A DNA stretch of 64,000 bases from Holophagales bacterium (lineage in GTDB: Bacteria; Acidobacteriota; Thermoanaerobaculia; Multivoradales; JAGPDF01), in assembly GCA_016699405.1 (NCBI GenBank), contig CP064972.1:992001-1056000 (forward strand). The letters are read 5' to 3'. Positions 1-9,642 of this stretch are shown here, piece by piece. The translations under genes and the position numbers were made by a program. Within the stretch, counting starts at the first letter, position 1; every line of letters begins with the position of its first letter. The notes beneath the pieces are model-generated. The model had not been told where the DNA came from, searched no databases, and worked only from the letters and a program-made list of their open reading frames with translations.

Positions 1-1344
1 GAACGGCGTCACCTTTCCGGCGATCTCGTCGATCGGCGCCAGCTCGAAGGCCGGCTCGGACGCGGCCGGCTCGTCGTTGACCAGCTCGAAGACCTGCTGC
101 TCCTCGGCGGCGAGCTCGAAAACCGGCTCACTCCACGACTCGCCCGCTTCGGCGACCGTCACCGAGGCGACCGCGGTGTCGTCGTTGGTGGTTTCCCAGG
201 TGTCGGTGGGCGCGTCGATCGGCGGCAGCTCGAAGGCTGCGGGAGCTTCGGGCTCCGGTGCGGCGGCGATGGGCTCGGGCGCGGGGGGCGCCGCGCTCGG
301 GCTCGCGAAGGGGGACGGCTCCACCTCGACCGGAGTCGAGAAGAGGAAATCGTCGGCCGTGGCCGGGGGCGGCTCGGCGCCCCACGACGGGGCGGGTGCC
401 TCGGGAGCTTGGACGACGAAAGCCGGCGGCTCCTCGGCGATCGCGACGGGTGGGAGCTCGATCGCCGGCTCGGCCTCGACGGGCTCGGGCTCGGCGGGCT
501 CCGGCTCGGCGTCCCAGGAAGTTTCGATGGCCGGGGCTCCGGCCACCGCCTCGTGCTCGGACTCCTCGCCGGTCTCGCTCCACAACGGCAGGGGACTCGG
601 AGCCCCCTCGTCGTCGGCCGCGTAGAGCGTCGGCGTGGCGGTGCGCTCGCGCAGGCCGAGCAGCTCGAGCGCCTGCGCCGAGACGAACCCCAGCGCCTGC
701 ACCGCCGCGAGGTCGATCGGGTGACCGTCGGCGACGCAATCGACGTAGAGCGCCGCCGCGAGCCGGTCGCGCAGGACGAGCGGCACGAGGGCCCCGTCGA
801 CTGCCGGCTCACCGTCGATGGCGCCGATCAGCGCGGTGCACTCGTCGCGGTCGAGGGGCAGGGCCCCGTGCGCCTGGGCAAGGCGATCGAGCGCGGTGCC
901 GGGAGCGAGGCTCAAGTCGTCGAGCGCCGTCAGGCCCGAGCCGAATCCGGCCGCTGCCCATCCCCGGACACCCTGTTCGGCGAGGATGAAGAGCGCCGAG
1001 CGATCGCAGAAACGACGCACGCCGTCGAGCAACCCTTCGAGCAACTCGGTCTGCGTACCAGCCCCGTCGACGCGACGGATCGCCGCGACCAGGTCGGCCG
1101 AGGTGGAGCGCACAGCGATCGGGGCGGGTGGCGGCGGGGCGAGCGTCGCAGCGATGTCGTCGAGCAGCTCCGGAGCGACGAGATGCGCCGGCAGGTCGGC
1201 ACGGATGTCGCCGAGCCGCTCGAAGGCGGAGGCGTTCGCTTCCTTCAACTTCGCGAGGACCGTGCGTCGCAGCTCGTCGACGATCCCCTCGAGGTGGGAT
1301 GCAAGTTGGCGGTTGACCTGTTCGAGCTGTTCAGGACGCGGCAT
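1..1344 (-). CDS. GAF-like domain protein with Pro/Glu/Ala-rich tail, 3' end beyond window
   Basis: A minus-strand frame stays open for 448 codons from an ATG at 1344 to the left edge, so the gene is truncated by the window. GGAGG sits 6-7 bases before the ATG, and a TTGACA-18-GATAAT promoter lies upstream. The first ~45 residues look helical (EQLEQVNRQLASHLEG). Residues ~85-240 read like a GAF-type sensor fold, with segments such as FCDRSALFILAEQG and DGALVPLVLRDRLAAALYVD. From ~260 on the chain is acidic and proline/alanine-rich (EPEPAEPEPVEAEP), probably a disordered linker to a domain outside the window. The GAF assignment is by pattern only. A signalling or motility regulator is plausible but not shown. 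Confidence 0.7.
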   Translation of the reverse strand, partial: MPRPEQLEQVNRQLASHLEGIVDELRRTVLAKLKEANASAFERLGDIRADLPAHLVAPELLDDIAATLAPPPPAPIAVRSTSADLVAAIRRVDGAGTQTELLEGLLDGVRRFCDRSALFILAEQGVRGWAAAGFGSGLTALDDLSLAPGTALDRLAQAHGALPLDRDECTALIGAIDGEPAVDGALVPLVLRDRLAAALYVDCVADGHPIDLAAVQALGFVSAQALELLGLRERTATPTLYAADDEGAPSPLPLWSETGEESEHEAVAGAPAIETSWDAEPEPAEPEPVEAEPAIELPPVAIAEEPPAFVVQAPEAPAPSWGAEPPPATADDFLFSTPVEVEPSPFASPSAAPPAPEPIAAAPEPEAPAAFELPPIDAPTDTWETTNDDTAVASVTVAEAGESWSEPVFELAAEEQQVFELVNDEPAASEPAFELAPIDEIAGKVTPF

Positions 1345-1393
1345 CACGAACCTCCGCCGGTGAGTCAGGGCTCAGAGAAGCTCCGAACCTCGC

Positions 1394-1423
1394 ATTATCG
1401 GACCCGCTTCGCACCCCTGTCAA
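1394..1423 (-). promoter_or_regulatory. Sigma70-type promoter of the GAF-like gene
   Basis: On the minus strand TTGACA (1423-1418) is followed after 18 bases by GATAAT (1399-1394). This is a near-consensus housekeeping promoter about 50 bases before the ATG at 1344. Confidence 0.7.
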
Positions 1424-1614
1424 GGCGCCGCGCTGTCCGCCAAGCCGCGCCTGTTCAAGAACTTAGAGCCAGCGTAGCGGAGGTGGAACGGGTCCGGTGA
1501 GCCACCCTGCGAGAGCGCCTCACGCGAGGGCGGTGGCGGATGGCCGGCGCCTGACGACCCCGCCGAGACGGGATCCTCGTGGGCGGCCGACATGCCTCCG
1601 CGAGGCCATCGCGG

Positions 1615-1643
1615 TTGACAGCGCCGGGACGCCGGAAGAAAAT
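1615..1643 (+). promoter_or_regulatory. Promoter of the rpsU-mutS2-dnaG-rpoD operon
   Basis: TTGACA at 1615-1620, a 17-base spacer and GAAAAT at 1638-1643 stand 73 bases before the rpsU ATG. The -35 box is consensus; the -10 box matches 4 of 6 positions. Confidence 0.65.
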
Positions 1644-1716
1644 GATCGTTCCCCTCTTTGGGGGCCGCCAGGCGAAGCCTGCCGGATCCGCAGGGTGAAT
1701 CGAGGTGATCTAGGCG

Positions 1717-1926
1717 ATGCCCGTAGTCCACGTGCGTGAGGACGAGAGCTTCGAGAACGCGCTGCGCCGCTTCAAGCGCAAGTGCGAGAAGGCTGGCGTC
1801 CTGACCGAGCTCAAGAAGCGCCAGCACTTCGAGAAGCCCTCCGTCAAGCGCAAGCGCAAGGCGGTCCAGGCCCGCAAGAAGATGGCCCGCAAGCTCAGCG
1901 AGGAGCGGCGTCTCGGTCTGGCCTGA
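1717..1926 (+). CDS. rpsU: 30S ribosomal protein S21
   Basis: The 69-residue product is a standard small, basic S21. It begins MPVVHVREDESFENALRRFKRKCEKAG and ends in a Lys/Arg-rich helix with KRKRKAVQARKKMARK. S21 binds the 30S platform near the 3' end of 16S rRNA and assists initiation. GAGGTG at 1702-1707 is the ribosome binding site, nine bases before the ATG. It is the first gene of a macromolecular-synthesis operon with dnaG and rpoD downstream. A GC-rich hairpin just after the stop codon could uncouple its high expression from the genes that follow. Confidence 0.97.
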   Translation: MPVVHVREDESFENALRRFKRKCEKAGVLTELKKRQHFEKPSVKRKRKAVQARKKMARKLSEERRLGLA

Positions 1927-1951
1927 TCGGCCATCGAGCGACCGTCGTCTT

Positions 1952-1983
1952 GCGGGAACGGGGCCTTCGGGTTCCGTTCCCGC
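1952..1983 (+). terminator. Hairpin after rpsU, likely attenuating terminator
   Basis: GCGGGAACGG (1952-1961) pairs perfectly with CCGTTCCCGC (1974-1983), followed by a modest T-rich stretch (TGTCGTTTG). In Enterobacteria a terminator between rpsU and dnaG lets S21 be made in excess; this hairpin is in the same place. Confidence 0.6.
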
Positions 1984-2039
1984 TGTCGTTTGAGCCCCGC
2001 GCACCGTCACCCCGTTCCCCCTCGTCGTACCCCGTTTCC

Positions 2040-4454
2040 ATGTCCGAAGCCTCGCCAATCCCTTCGCCGCTACTCTCGTCCGCCTCGTCCGAGGCGCTCG
2101 AATGGCCCCGCTTCCTCCGCCTGCTGTCGGCGCTCGCCGAGACGCCGTTCGGGGCACGCCGAGTCGAGCGCCTGGCGCCGGCACCGACCTGGAGTGGATT
2201 GCTGGCCCGCCGCGCGGCGTTCGAGGAGACCGGCCGCCTGCTGCTCGACGGCCCCTTGGTCCCCGGTCTGGGGGACGGGGTCGAGCTACTCGTGCCGCGG
2301 CTACTCTCGGACCATCCCCCCCTCGTCGGCACCGACGTCCTCCAGCTCGGCTCGCTCTTGCGAGTGGCGGCGGCGGCGAGCGATCGCGTCCAGGCGGCCG
2401 ACCCGCCGTGCGACGAGCTCGCCGGCTTGGCCGCCGGGCTTCCCGACCCGTCGGACTGGATCCGCCGGATCGAGCGCACGCTCGATCGGCGCGGGACCGT
2501 GCGCGACGACGCGAGCCCGTTGCTCGGCGTATTGCGCCGCCGGATCCAGGGCTCCCGGGACCAGCTCTACGGCGAGCTTTCGGCGATCCGCGAGCGTTTC
2601 CGCGACGAGCTGAGCGAAGAGACGGTGCCGATGCGGGGCGGGCGGCTCATGCTGATGCTCCAGGCCGGAGCCAAGGGGCGTCTCCCGGGGTTGGTGCACG
2701 GGCGCTCGGGGACCGGGCGCAGCTTCTACTTCGAGCCGCTCGAGGTGGTCGAGGCGAACAACACGCTGCAGTCGGCAGTCGAGGAAGACGAGGCCGAGCG
2801 GGCGCGCCTCTTTGCCGAGCTGCTCGACGAGCTTCGGGCCGCTGCTCCCGAAATCGAACGGCTGGCCGGCTTCCTCGGTCTGCTCGATCTCCTCCAGGCG
2901 TGTCATCGCTTCGCCGGCATGACCGGCGCACGGTTGGCCGAGCTTGCCGACGACGGTGTGCTGCGTCTGCGGGCAGCGCGCCATCCTCTTCTCGACCCGC
3001 GCCTCGCCGAGCTGCGGGAGCGGGTGCTGGGCAGTGCCGGCCATCGCGGCGAGGCGGTGGCGCTGGAGCTCGAGCTGGGCGGCAGCCGCCGCGCCCTGGT
3101 GGTGACCGGGCCGAACGCCGGCGGCAAGACGGTGGCGCTCAAGACGTCCGGGCTGTTGGCGGTTGCCACGCTCGCGGGTCTGCCCATCCCCGCCGCCGCC
3201 GGCAGCGCAGTGCCGCGCTTCACCCGCATCGTCGCTGCGGTGGGCGACGAACAGGAGATGCTCGCCGATCGTTCGACCTTCAGCGGCCGGTTGCTCCGCC
3301 TCGCCGAGGTCTGGGAGGCGCGCGGTGCGGATGCGCTCCTGCTGGTCGACGAGCTCGGTTCGGGAACCGATCCCGAAGAGGGAGCGGCGCTCGCCGTCTC
3401 GCTTCTCGAGGGCTTGCTCGAGTCGGACGCGCTCTCGGTGATCACCACGCATCTGACCCGCCTGGCGGCCGCCGCCCTGGAACTGCCGGGCGCTGGCTGC
3501 GCGGCGATGGAGTTCGACCCGGCGTCGGGTCGGCCGACCTACCGGTTGTTGCCGGGGCCACCGGGCGGGAGCGAGGCGCTCGCCCTGGCCCGCCGCCTGG
3601 GCCTGCCGAGCGCGTGGCTCGATCGTGCCGAGCACCTGCTCGGGCCGGAGCACCGCGACCTGCGACGCCTGCTCGGGGAGATCGAGCGGACGCGACAGGA
3701 GCTCACGGCAGCAACCGAAAGTGCGCGCCGCGAAGCGCGCGCGGCGGAGTCGGAACGGGCACGGCTCGCCGCCGAGCTCGCCGCGGCGGTCGCCGAGCGC
3801 CGTGAGCTGGCGCTCGGGCTCAGACGCGACCTCGAACGGTTCCGTCGCGAGACGGTCGCCAAGCTGGGAGCCGAGGTGGAGCAGATGCGGGCGGCCTGGG
3901 AGGAGGGTCGCCGGCGCGGCCTGGCGGAGCGCTCCGTGGAACGCCTCTTTGCCGAGGCCCCTCGGCTCGAGGTCGACGACGAACCGGTCGGCGGCGACCT
4001 GCGGGTGGGCGATCGCGTTCGCCACCGGGCGCTCGGCTGGAACGGCCGGCTCGAACGGCTGGTCGGGGACGAGGCCGAGGTCGCCGTGGGAGGCAAGCGC
4101 CTGCGCTGTTCCGTCGCGGAGCTCGCGGCGCAGGCGGGTGGGGGCGGCGGGAGCGCTCCCGCGACGCGCTCTCCGCGCGCGCCGCAGCCGGACCTGCAGA
4201 CCCAGGAGACCGCCGCCGAGCTCAAGCTGATCGGCGAACGCGTCGAACCGGCCCTCGACGCGGTGGACGAGTACCTCGATCGCGCCGTGCGCTCGAACCT
4301 GCCGCAGGTGCGGATCGTCCACGGGCACGGCAGCGGTCGCCTGCGCCAGGCGATTCGCGAGCACCTCCGCGCCCATCCGCTGGTGGCGACGCAGCGCCCC
4401 GGGGCCCCGAACGAAGGGGGAAACGGGGCGACCGTGGTGACCCTGCGCGGTTGA
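2040..4454 (+). CDS. mutS2: MutS2 family ATPase/endonuclease with C-terminal Smr domain
   Basis: The 804-residue product matches MutS2 in length and layout: an N-terminal core-lever region, an ATPase, a long coiled coil and a C-terminal Smr nuclease domain. Walker A GPNAGGKT is at residues 357-364 and Walker B LLLVDELGSGTDPEEG has D437/E438. A coiled coil rich in Arg/Glu/Ala covers roughly 530-650. The Smr domain holds HGHGSGRLR near residue 760. The usual Smr LDLRG motif reads LKLIG here. MutS2 acts on branched DNA, in anti-recombination and in ribosome rescue. The ATG at 2040 fits the start of the conserved region; the frame is open further upstream but runs into rpsU. Its place inside the rpsU-dnaG-rpoD operon is unusual. 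Confidence 0.95.
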   Translation: MSEASPIPSPLLSSASSEALEWPRFLRLLSALAETPFGARRVERLAPAPTWSGLLARRAAFEETGRLLLDGPLVPGLGDGVELLVPRLLSDHPPLVGTDVLQLGSLLRVAAAASDRVQAADPPCDELAGLAAGLPDPSDWIRRIERTLDRRGTVRDDASPLLGVLRRRIQGSRDQLYGELSAIRERFRDELSEETVPMRGGRLMLMLQAGAKGRLPGLVHGRSGTGRSFYFEPLEVVEANNTLQSAVEEDEAERARLFAELLDELRAAAPEIERLAGFLGLLDLLQACHRFAGMTGARLAELADDGVLRLRAARHPLLDPRLAELRERVLGSAGHRGEAVALELELGGSRRALVVTGPNAGGKTVALKTSGLLAVATLAGLPIPAAAGSAVPRFTRIVAAVGDEQEMLADRSTFSGRLLRLAEVWEARGADALLLVDELGSGTDPEEGAALAVSLLEGLLESDALSVITTHLTRLAAAALELPGAGCAAMEFDPASGRPTYRLLPGPPGGSEALALARRLGLPSAWLDRAEHLLGPEHRDLRRLLGEIERTRQELTAATESARREARAAESERARLAAELAAAVAERRELALGLRRDLERFRRETVAKLGAEVEQMRAAWEEGRRRGLAERSVERLFAEAPRLEVDDEPVGGDLRVGDRVRHRALGWNGRLERLVGDEAEVAVGGKRLRCSVAELAAQAGGGGGSAPATRSPRAPQPDLQTQETAAELKLIGERVEPALDAVDEYLDRAVRSNLPQVRIVHGHGSGRLRQAIREHLRAHPLVATQRPGAPNEGGNGATVVTLRG

Positions 4455-4522
4455 GGCGAGCCGCGACCCTCCGCCCGGCGGCCCCTCGGCGTCGCCTGGC
4501 GTAGAGTCCCTGGCGCCCCGTC

Positions 4523-6322
4523 ATGGCGATCTCTCACGTCCATCTCACCCCCGACCTCGTGCGGGCCGTTCGCGAAGCGGCCGACATCGTCGCGATCGCC
4601 GGCGAGCACACCAAGCTGCGCAAGGCGGGGCGCCGCTGGAGCGGCCTCTGTCCGATCCACAAGGAGAAGACGCCGTCGTTCTCGGTCGATGCCGAGCAGG
4701 GGCTCTTCTACTGTTTCGGCTGCGGCGCCGGCGGCGACGCCATCCGCCTTCACATGGCGATGTCGGGCGACGACTTCCCGGCGGCCATTGAGAGCCTGGC
4801 CCGCCGGTTCGGAGTGCCGCTGCCGACGGTCGCACCCGGACGACGGGGCGAACGCTCGAACGAGGAGCCGTCGCTCGAGGCTGCGCTGCTCGCCGCCGCC
4901 GAGTACTTCACCCGCGAGCTCGAACGCTCCGCGGACGCGAAAGCGTTGCTGGCCCGGCGTCGCGTTCCGGCCGAGCTGGTCCGCCGATTCGCCCTCGGCT
5001 ACGCACCGAACGGCTGGCGAGGTCTCCTCGGCGCGCTCTCGCCGCGATTCCCCGTCGCCGAGCTCGAAGCGGCCGGTCTGGTGTCGCGACCCGAAGGGGG
5101 CGGCGAGGCCTACGACCGCTTTCGCCACCGCCTCATCTTCCCCATCCGCGACGCCGGCGGCCGCCTGGTGGGCTTCGGCGGTCGCACCCTCGGCGACGAC
5201 AAGGCCAAGTACCTCAACACCGCCGAGACGGCGCGCTTCCGCAAGGGGACCCTGCTTTACGGGCTCGATCTCGCCAAGCGGAAGGCCCGCGAGGGGGGAA
5301 GGTTGATCTTGGTCGAGGGCTACTTCGACCTGCTGGCCGTCGCGGCGAGCGGCGAGGAGGCGGTGGTGGCCAGCATGGGCACGGCGTTGACCGCCGACCA
5401 GGTGCGTCTCGCCGCGCGCTACGTCGAGCAGGTGGTCGTCGCCTACGACGGGGACGAGGCCGGCGAGACGGCGTCTCGCCGCGCGCTCCCGCTGCTCCTC
5501 GCCGAGCGGATCGCCGTCCGCCGCATCCGTCTGCCCGCCGGACAGGATCCGGACTCCTTGCGGCTCTCGGCCGGCGACGCGGCGCTCGGCAAGCTGCTCA
5601 CCGATGCCCCGGACCTCGTGCTCCTGGAGATCGACCGGCTGGTTCCTCCGGACGCCCACCGCGAGCCGCAGGTGCGGGCGAAGGCCGCCGCGGCGGTCAC
5701 CGAAATGCTCAAGCCGATCCCCGATGCAGTGCTCCGCTACAGCTACGGTCGCCTCGCGGCCGATCGTCTCGGCGTGCCGGCGGACCTGCTCTGGGGGCGA
5801 CTCGGGGTCGGCAAGGAGGAGCTGCTGGCGGCCTCGCCGGCTGGAGCGACGCCGCCGAGCGCCATCCGCTCCCACGAGGAGGAAGTTCTTTCCCTGCTGC
5901 TCGACCCGCTCGCCGCGGGGGTGGCTCTGGCGGCGCTTCCGGGCCCGGAGGTTTTCCTGGATCCGGTCTGCCGGAATATTTTCAGCGCTTTTCGCGCTCT
6001 CTATGAGCGAGAAGGGCGGGTGCCGGATCTCCGAGAGGTGATGGGGGCCCTCTCCGCTGGAGGTGCGGACGTTGACCGCCTTGCCCGACTTTTGCTAGAA
6101 AGACCCGATGGCCCTGAGGTTGGGGGACGGCTCCAGGAGTCCCTCGAGAATCTCAGACGCCGCTGGCAGAAGCAGAGGATGCGGGAGTTGGCGAGCGAAA
6201 TCCGCGAGGCGGAACGGCAGGGAGACCCTGCTCGCCTCGGAGCCCTCCTGGCCGAAAAGAGCCGGCTCAGCCGCGACCTCCATTCCCTCCAGCCGACGAA
6301 TCGCCGGGAGGAACCGACCTGA
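4523..6322 (+). CDS. dnaG: DNA primase
   Basis: The 599-residue product makes RNA primers for lagging-strand synthesis. The N-terminal CHC2 zinc domain has C43, H46, C64 and C67 (CPIHKEKTPSF...FYCFGCGAGGD). The catalytic TOPRIM domain shows LVEGYFD with E265 and YDGDEAG with D309/D311. The C-terminal ~150 residues are helical and should be the DnaB-binding domain. It starts 68 bases after mutS2. A TAGAGT at 4502-4507 might be the -10 box of an internal promoter just before the ATG. rpoD follows after another 68 bases. Confidence 0.97.
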   Translation: MAISHVHLTPDLVRAVREAADIVAIAGEHTKLRKAGRRWSGLCPIHKEKTPSFSVDAEQGLFYCFGCGAGGDAIRLHMAMSGDDFPAAIESLARRFGVPLPTVAPGRRGERSNEEPSLEAALLAAAEYFTRELERSADAKALLARRRVPAELVRRFALGYAPNGWRGLLGALSPRFPVAELEAAGLVSRPEGGGEAYDRFRHRLIFPIRDAGGRLVGFGGRTLGDDKAKYLNTAETARFRKGTLLYGLDLAKRKAREGGRLILVEGYFDLLAVAASGEEAVVASMGTALTADQVRLAARYVEQVVVAYDGDEAGETASRRALPLLLAERIAVRRIRLPAGQDPDSLRLSAGDAALGKLLTDAPDLVLLEIDRLVPPDAHREPQVRAKAAAAVTEMLKPIPDAVLRYSYGRLAADRLGVPADLLWGRLGVGKEELLAASPAGATPPSAIRSHEEEVLSLLLDPLAAGVALAALPGPEVFLDPVCRNIFSAFRALYEREGRVPDLREVMGALSAGGADVDRLARLLLERPDGPEVGGRLQESLENLRRRWQKQRMRELASEIREAERQGDPARLGALLAEKSRLSRDLHSLQPTNRREEPT

Positions 6323-6390
6323 GAGCGGTCCCCTCCAGCACCCGTGGCCGACCGACCGCCCTCCGGTGACGGAGGACGAGGAGCGCGCGC

Positions 6391-8112
<1,722 letters not shown>

Positions 8113-8136
8113 GAAGGGCCGGCTCCGGGCACCGCG

Positions 8137-8166
8137 TTGACGCAGCCCCGGGCCGGAATCTAAGAT
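8137..8166 (+). promoter_or_regulatory. Promoter of tRNA-Asn
   Basis: TTGACG at 8137-8142, an 18-base spacer and TAAGAT at 8161-8166 lie 28 bases before the tRNA. The start point would be near 8173. Confidence 0.65.
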
Positions 8167-8194
8167 TGAACGCTCGGCGCGAGCCGAGACCCGA

Positions 8195-8269
8195 TCCTGG
8201 GTAGCTCAGTGGTAGAGCGATCGGCTGTTAACCGATTGGTCGGGGGTTCAAGTCCCTCCCCAGGAGCCA
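8195..8269 (+). tRNA. tRNA-Asn (anticodon GTT), CCA encoded
   Basis: A full cloverleaf folds by eye. The acceptor stem TCCTGGG (8195-8201) pairs with CCCAGGA (8259-8265). The D arm has GCTCAGTGGTAGAGC. The anticodon stem ATCGG/CCGAT has loop CTGTTAA (8225-8231), giving GTT at 8227-8229. The T arm has GGGGG-TTCAAGT-CCCTC. The discriminator G is at 8266 and CCA at 8267-8269 is encoded. Confidence 0.96.
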
Positions 8270-8310
8270 GATGAGATCCGGCGATCCACTCGGCCGCCGG
8301 TGATGTTTTC

Positions 8311-8339
8311 GAAGGCCCCGCGACGTCGGCGGGGCCTTC
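8311..8339 (+). terminator. Rho-independent terminator after tRNA-Asn
   Basis: GAAGGCCCCG (8311-8320) pairs with CGGGGCCTTC (8330-8339) around a nine-base loop, and GCCTTTCT follows. It sits 40 bases after the tRNA and before the next promoter. Confidence 0.75.
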
Positions 8340-8462
8340 GCCTTTCTGGCGGGCCGCGGGGCCAGGGGGCGCGAAGCTCTCCTCGGCGAATGCCGCTTCG
8401 AGGCGGTCCCTCGCCGGAGGCCGCGGCGATCCGGGCTAGGATCCTCGCCGGGAGGCCTGCCG

Positions 8463-9215
8463 ATGCTCGAACGTCTGGAACATGGAGCGATCCTCGAGCT
8501 GCGCCTGGCACATCCGCCGGTCAACGCGCTCTCGCCCGAGCTGATCGCCGCGCTACGCGACGCGATCGACGAGGGAAGCCGACAAGCCGAGGCGCTGGTG
8601 CTCTCCGGTCAGCCGGGGATCTTCTCCGGCGGCCTCGACGTGCCGCGGCTCGCGACGCTCGACCGTCCGGCGATGGTCGAGGTGGTACGGGACTTCTTTG
8701 CCCTGATGCGCTCGATCGCCGCCTCGCCGGTGCCGGTCGCGGCGGCCATCACCGGCCACAGCCCGGCCGGCGGCGCCGTGCTCGCCCTCTTCTGCGACTA
8801 CCGGGTGATGGCCGAGGGAGAGTTCAAGATCGGGCTCAACGAGGTGCAGGTGGGGCTGACCGTGCCGTCGCCGATCCTCGCCGCCCTGCGCGAGCGGGTG
8901 GGCGGGCGCGTCGCAGAGCGTCTGGCGGTCTCTGGTCGCCTGATTCTCGCCGCCGAGGCGCTGGCAAGCGGATTCGTCGACGAGCTCGCGCTGCCGTCCG
9001 AGGTGGTTGCCCGCGCTCTCTCCTGGTGCCGCGGCCTGCTCGCGCTGCCTCGTGGGCCGATGCTGCGGACCCGGGAGCTCCTGCGGGCCGGTGTCCTGGG
9101 TGCCCTTGACGACCTCGACGCCGCGGCCCAGGATCGCTTCCTCGACGACTGGTTCAGCGACGAGACACGCGCCGCCGTGGCGACGCTCGTCGCGCGTCTG
9201 CAGAAGAAGGGCTGA
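8463..9215 (+). CDS. Enoyl-CoA hydratase/isomerase family protein, ECI1-like
   Basis: This 250-residue protein has the crotonase fold. The oxyanion-hole segments are FSGGLD (~60) and GHSPAGGAVLAL (~97). The segment FKIGLNEVQVGL closely follows mitochondrial delta3,delta2-enoyl-CoA isomerase (ECI1), where the Glu of the LNE motif is the catalytic base; here only that Glu is evident. I infer a double-bond isomerase of unsaturated fatty-acid oxidation rather than a hydratase, but other crotonase reactions are possible. GGGAGG precedes the ATG. The gene stands upstream of a pterin dehydratase with a 16-base gap; no beta-oxidation partners are nearby. Confidence 0.85.
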   Translation: MLERLEHGAILELRLAHPPVNALSPELIAALRDAIDEGSRQAEALVLSGQPGIFSGGLDVPRLATLDRPAMVEVVRDFFALMRSIAASPVPVAAAITGHSPAGGAVLALFCDYRVMAEGEFKIGLNEVQVGLTVPSPILAALRERVGGRVAERLAVSGRLILAAEALASGFVDELALPSEVVARALSWCRGLLALPRGPMLRTRELLRAGVLGALDDLDAAAQDRFLDDWFSDETRAAVATLVARLQKKG

Positions 9216-9231
9216 AAGCCGAGGTGTCCCG

Positions 9232-9579
9232 ATGGAGAGCTGCGATCTCGCCAACCGTGCCTGTGTCCCGTGCCGAGGCGGGGTGCCGCCACTCCCGGCC
9301 GCGGAGGTCGAGCGGTTGCTGGCTGACCTCGGGCCGAACGGTTGGCGGGCGGTCGACGTCCACCACCTCGAGAAGGAGTATCCCTTCCCGGACTTCGTCT
9401 CGGCGCTCGCCTTCGTCAACCGCGTCGGGGAGCTTGCCGAGCGCGAGGGGCACCACCCGGACGTCCACCTCGCCTGGGGCAAGGTGCGCCTGACGATCTG
9501 GACCCACAAGATCGACGGCCTGACGGAGAGCGACTTCGTTCTTGCCGCCAAGGCCGACCGCGCGCTCGCGGTCGGCTGA
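9232..9579 (+). CDS. 4a-hydroxytetrahydrobiopterin (pterin carbinolamine) dehydratase
   Basis: The 115-residue protein carries the PCD signature: EGHHPDVHLAWGKV at residues 72-85 with the active-site pair H74/H75, then TWTHKIDGLTESD-type sequence with H92. It dehydrates 4a-hydroxytetrahydropterin, regenerating the cofactor used by aromatic amino-acid hydroxylases, and can act as a transcription cofactor in animals. The N-terminal SCDLANRACVPCRGG with three cysteines is common in bacterial members. The frame is open further upstream, but the ATG at 9232 with GAGGTG before it fits the family length. No phenylalanine hydroxylase gene is present in this window. Confidence 0.93.
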   Translation: MESCDLANRACVPCRGGVPPLPAAEVERLLADLGPNGWRAVDVHHLEKEYPFPDFVSALAFVNRVGELAEREGHHPDVHLAWGKVRLTIWTHKIDGLTESDFVLAAKADRALAVG

Positions 9580-9642
9580 GGCGGGCGGCGGGAATTCCTC
9601 CGGGTGCGGTGAGGTTGGCTTGTCTGCAACCCGGAGATCCCG

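Larger units (their letters stand above)
1345..1716. other. Divergent intergenic region between the GAF-like gene and rpsU
   Basis: No convincing gene lies here. The left part carries the minus-strand promoter at 1394-1423 and the right part the rpsU promoter at 1615-1643. The ~190 bases between them show no tRNA, repeat or clear hairpin that I can see. Confidence 0.6.

Noticed and set aside
409..1500. 363-codon plus-strand ORF
   Set aside because: It lies antisense to the GAF-like gene, which has a promoter, ribosome binding site and protein-like sequence; this frame does not.
2301..4376. 691-codon minus-strand ORF antisense to mutS2
   Set aside because: Its composition (Arg/Glu/Gly-rich, no family motifs) is what the GC3-rich complement of a real gene gives; mutS2 on the other strand has all motifs.
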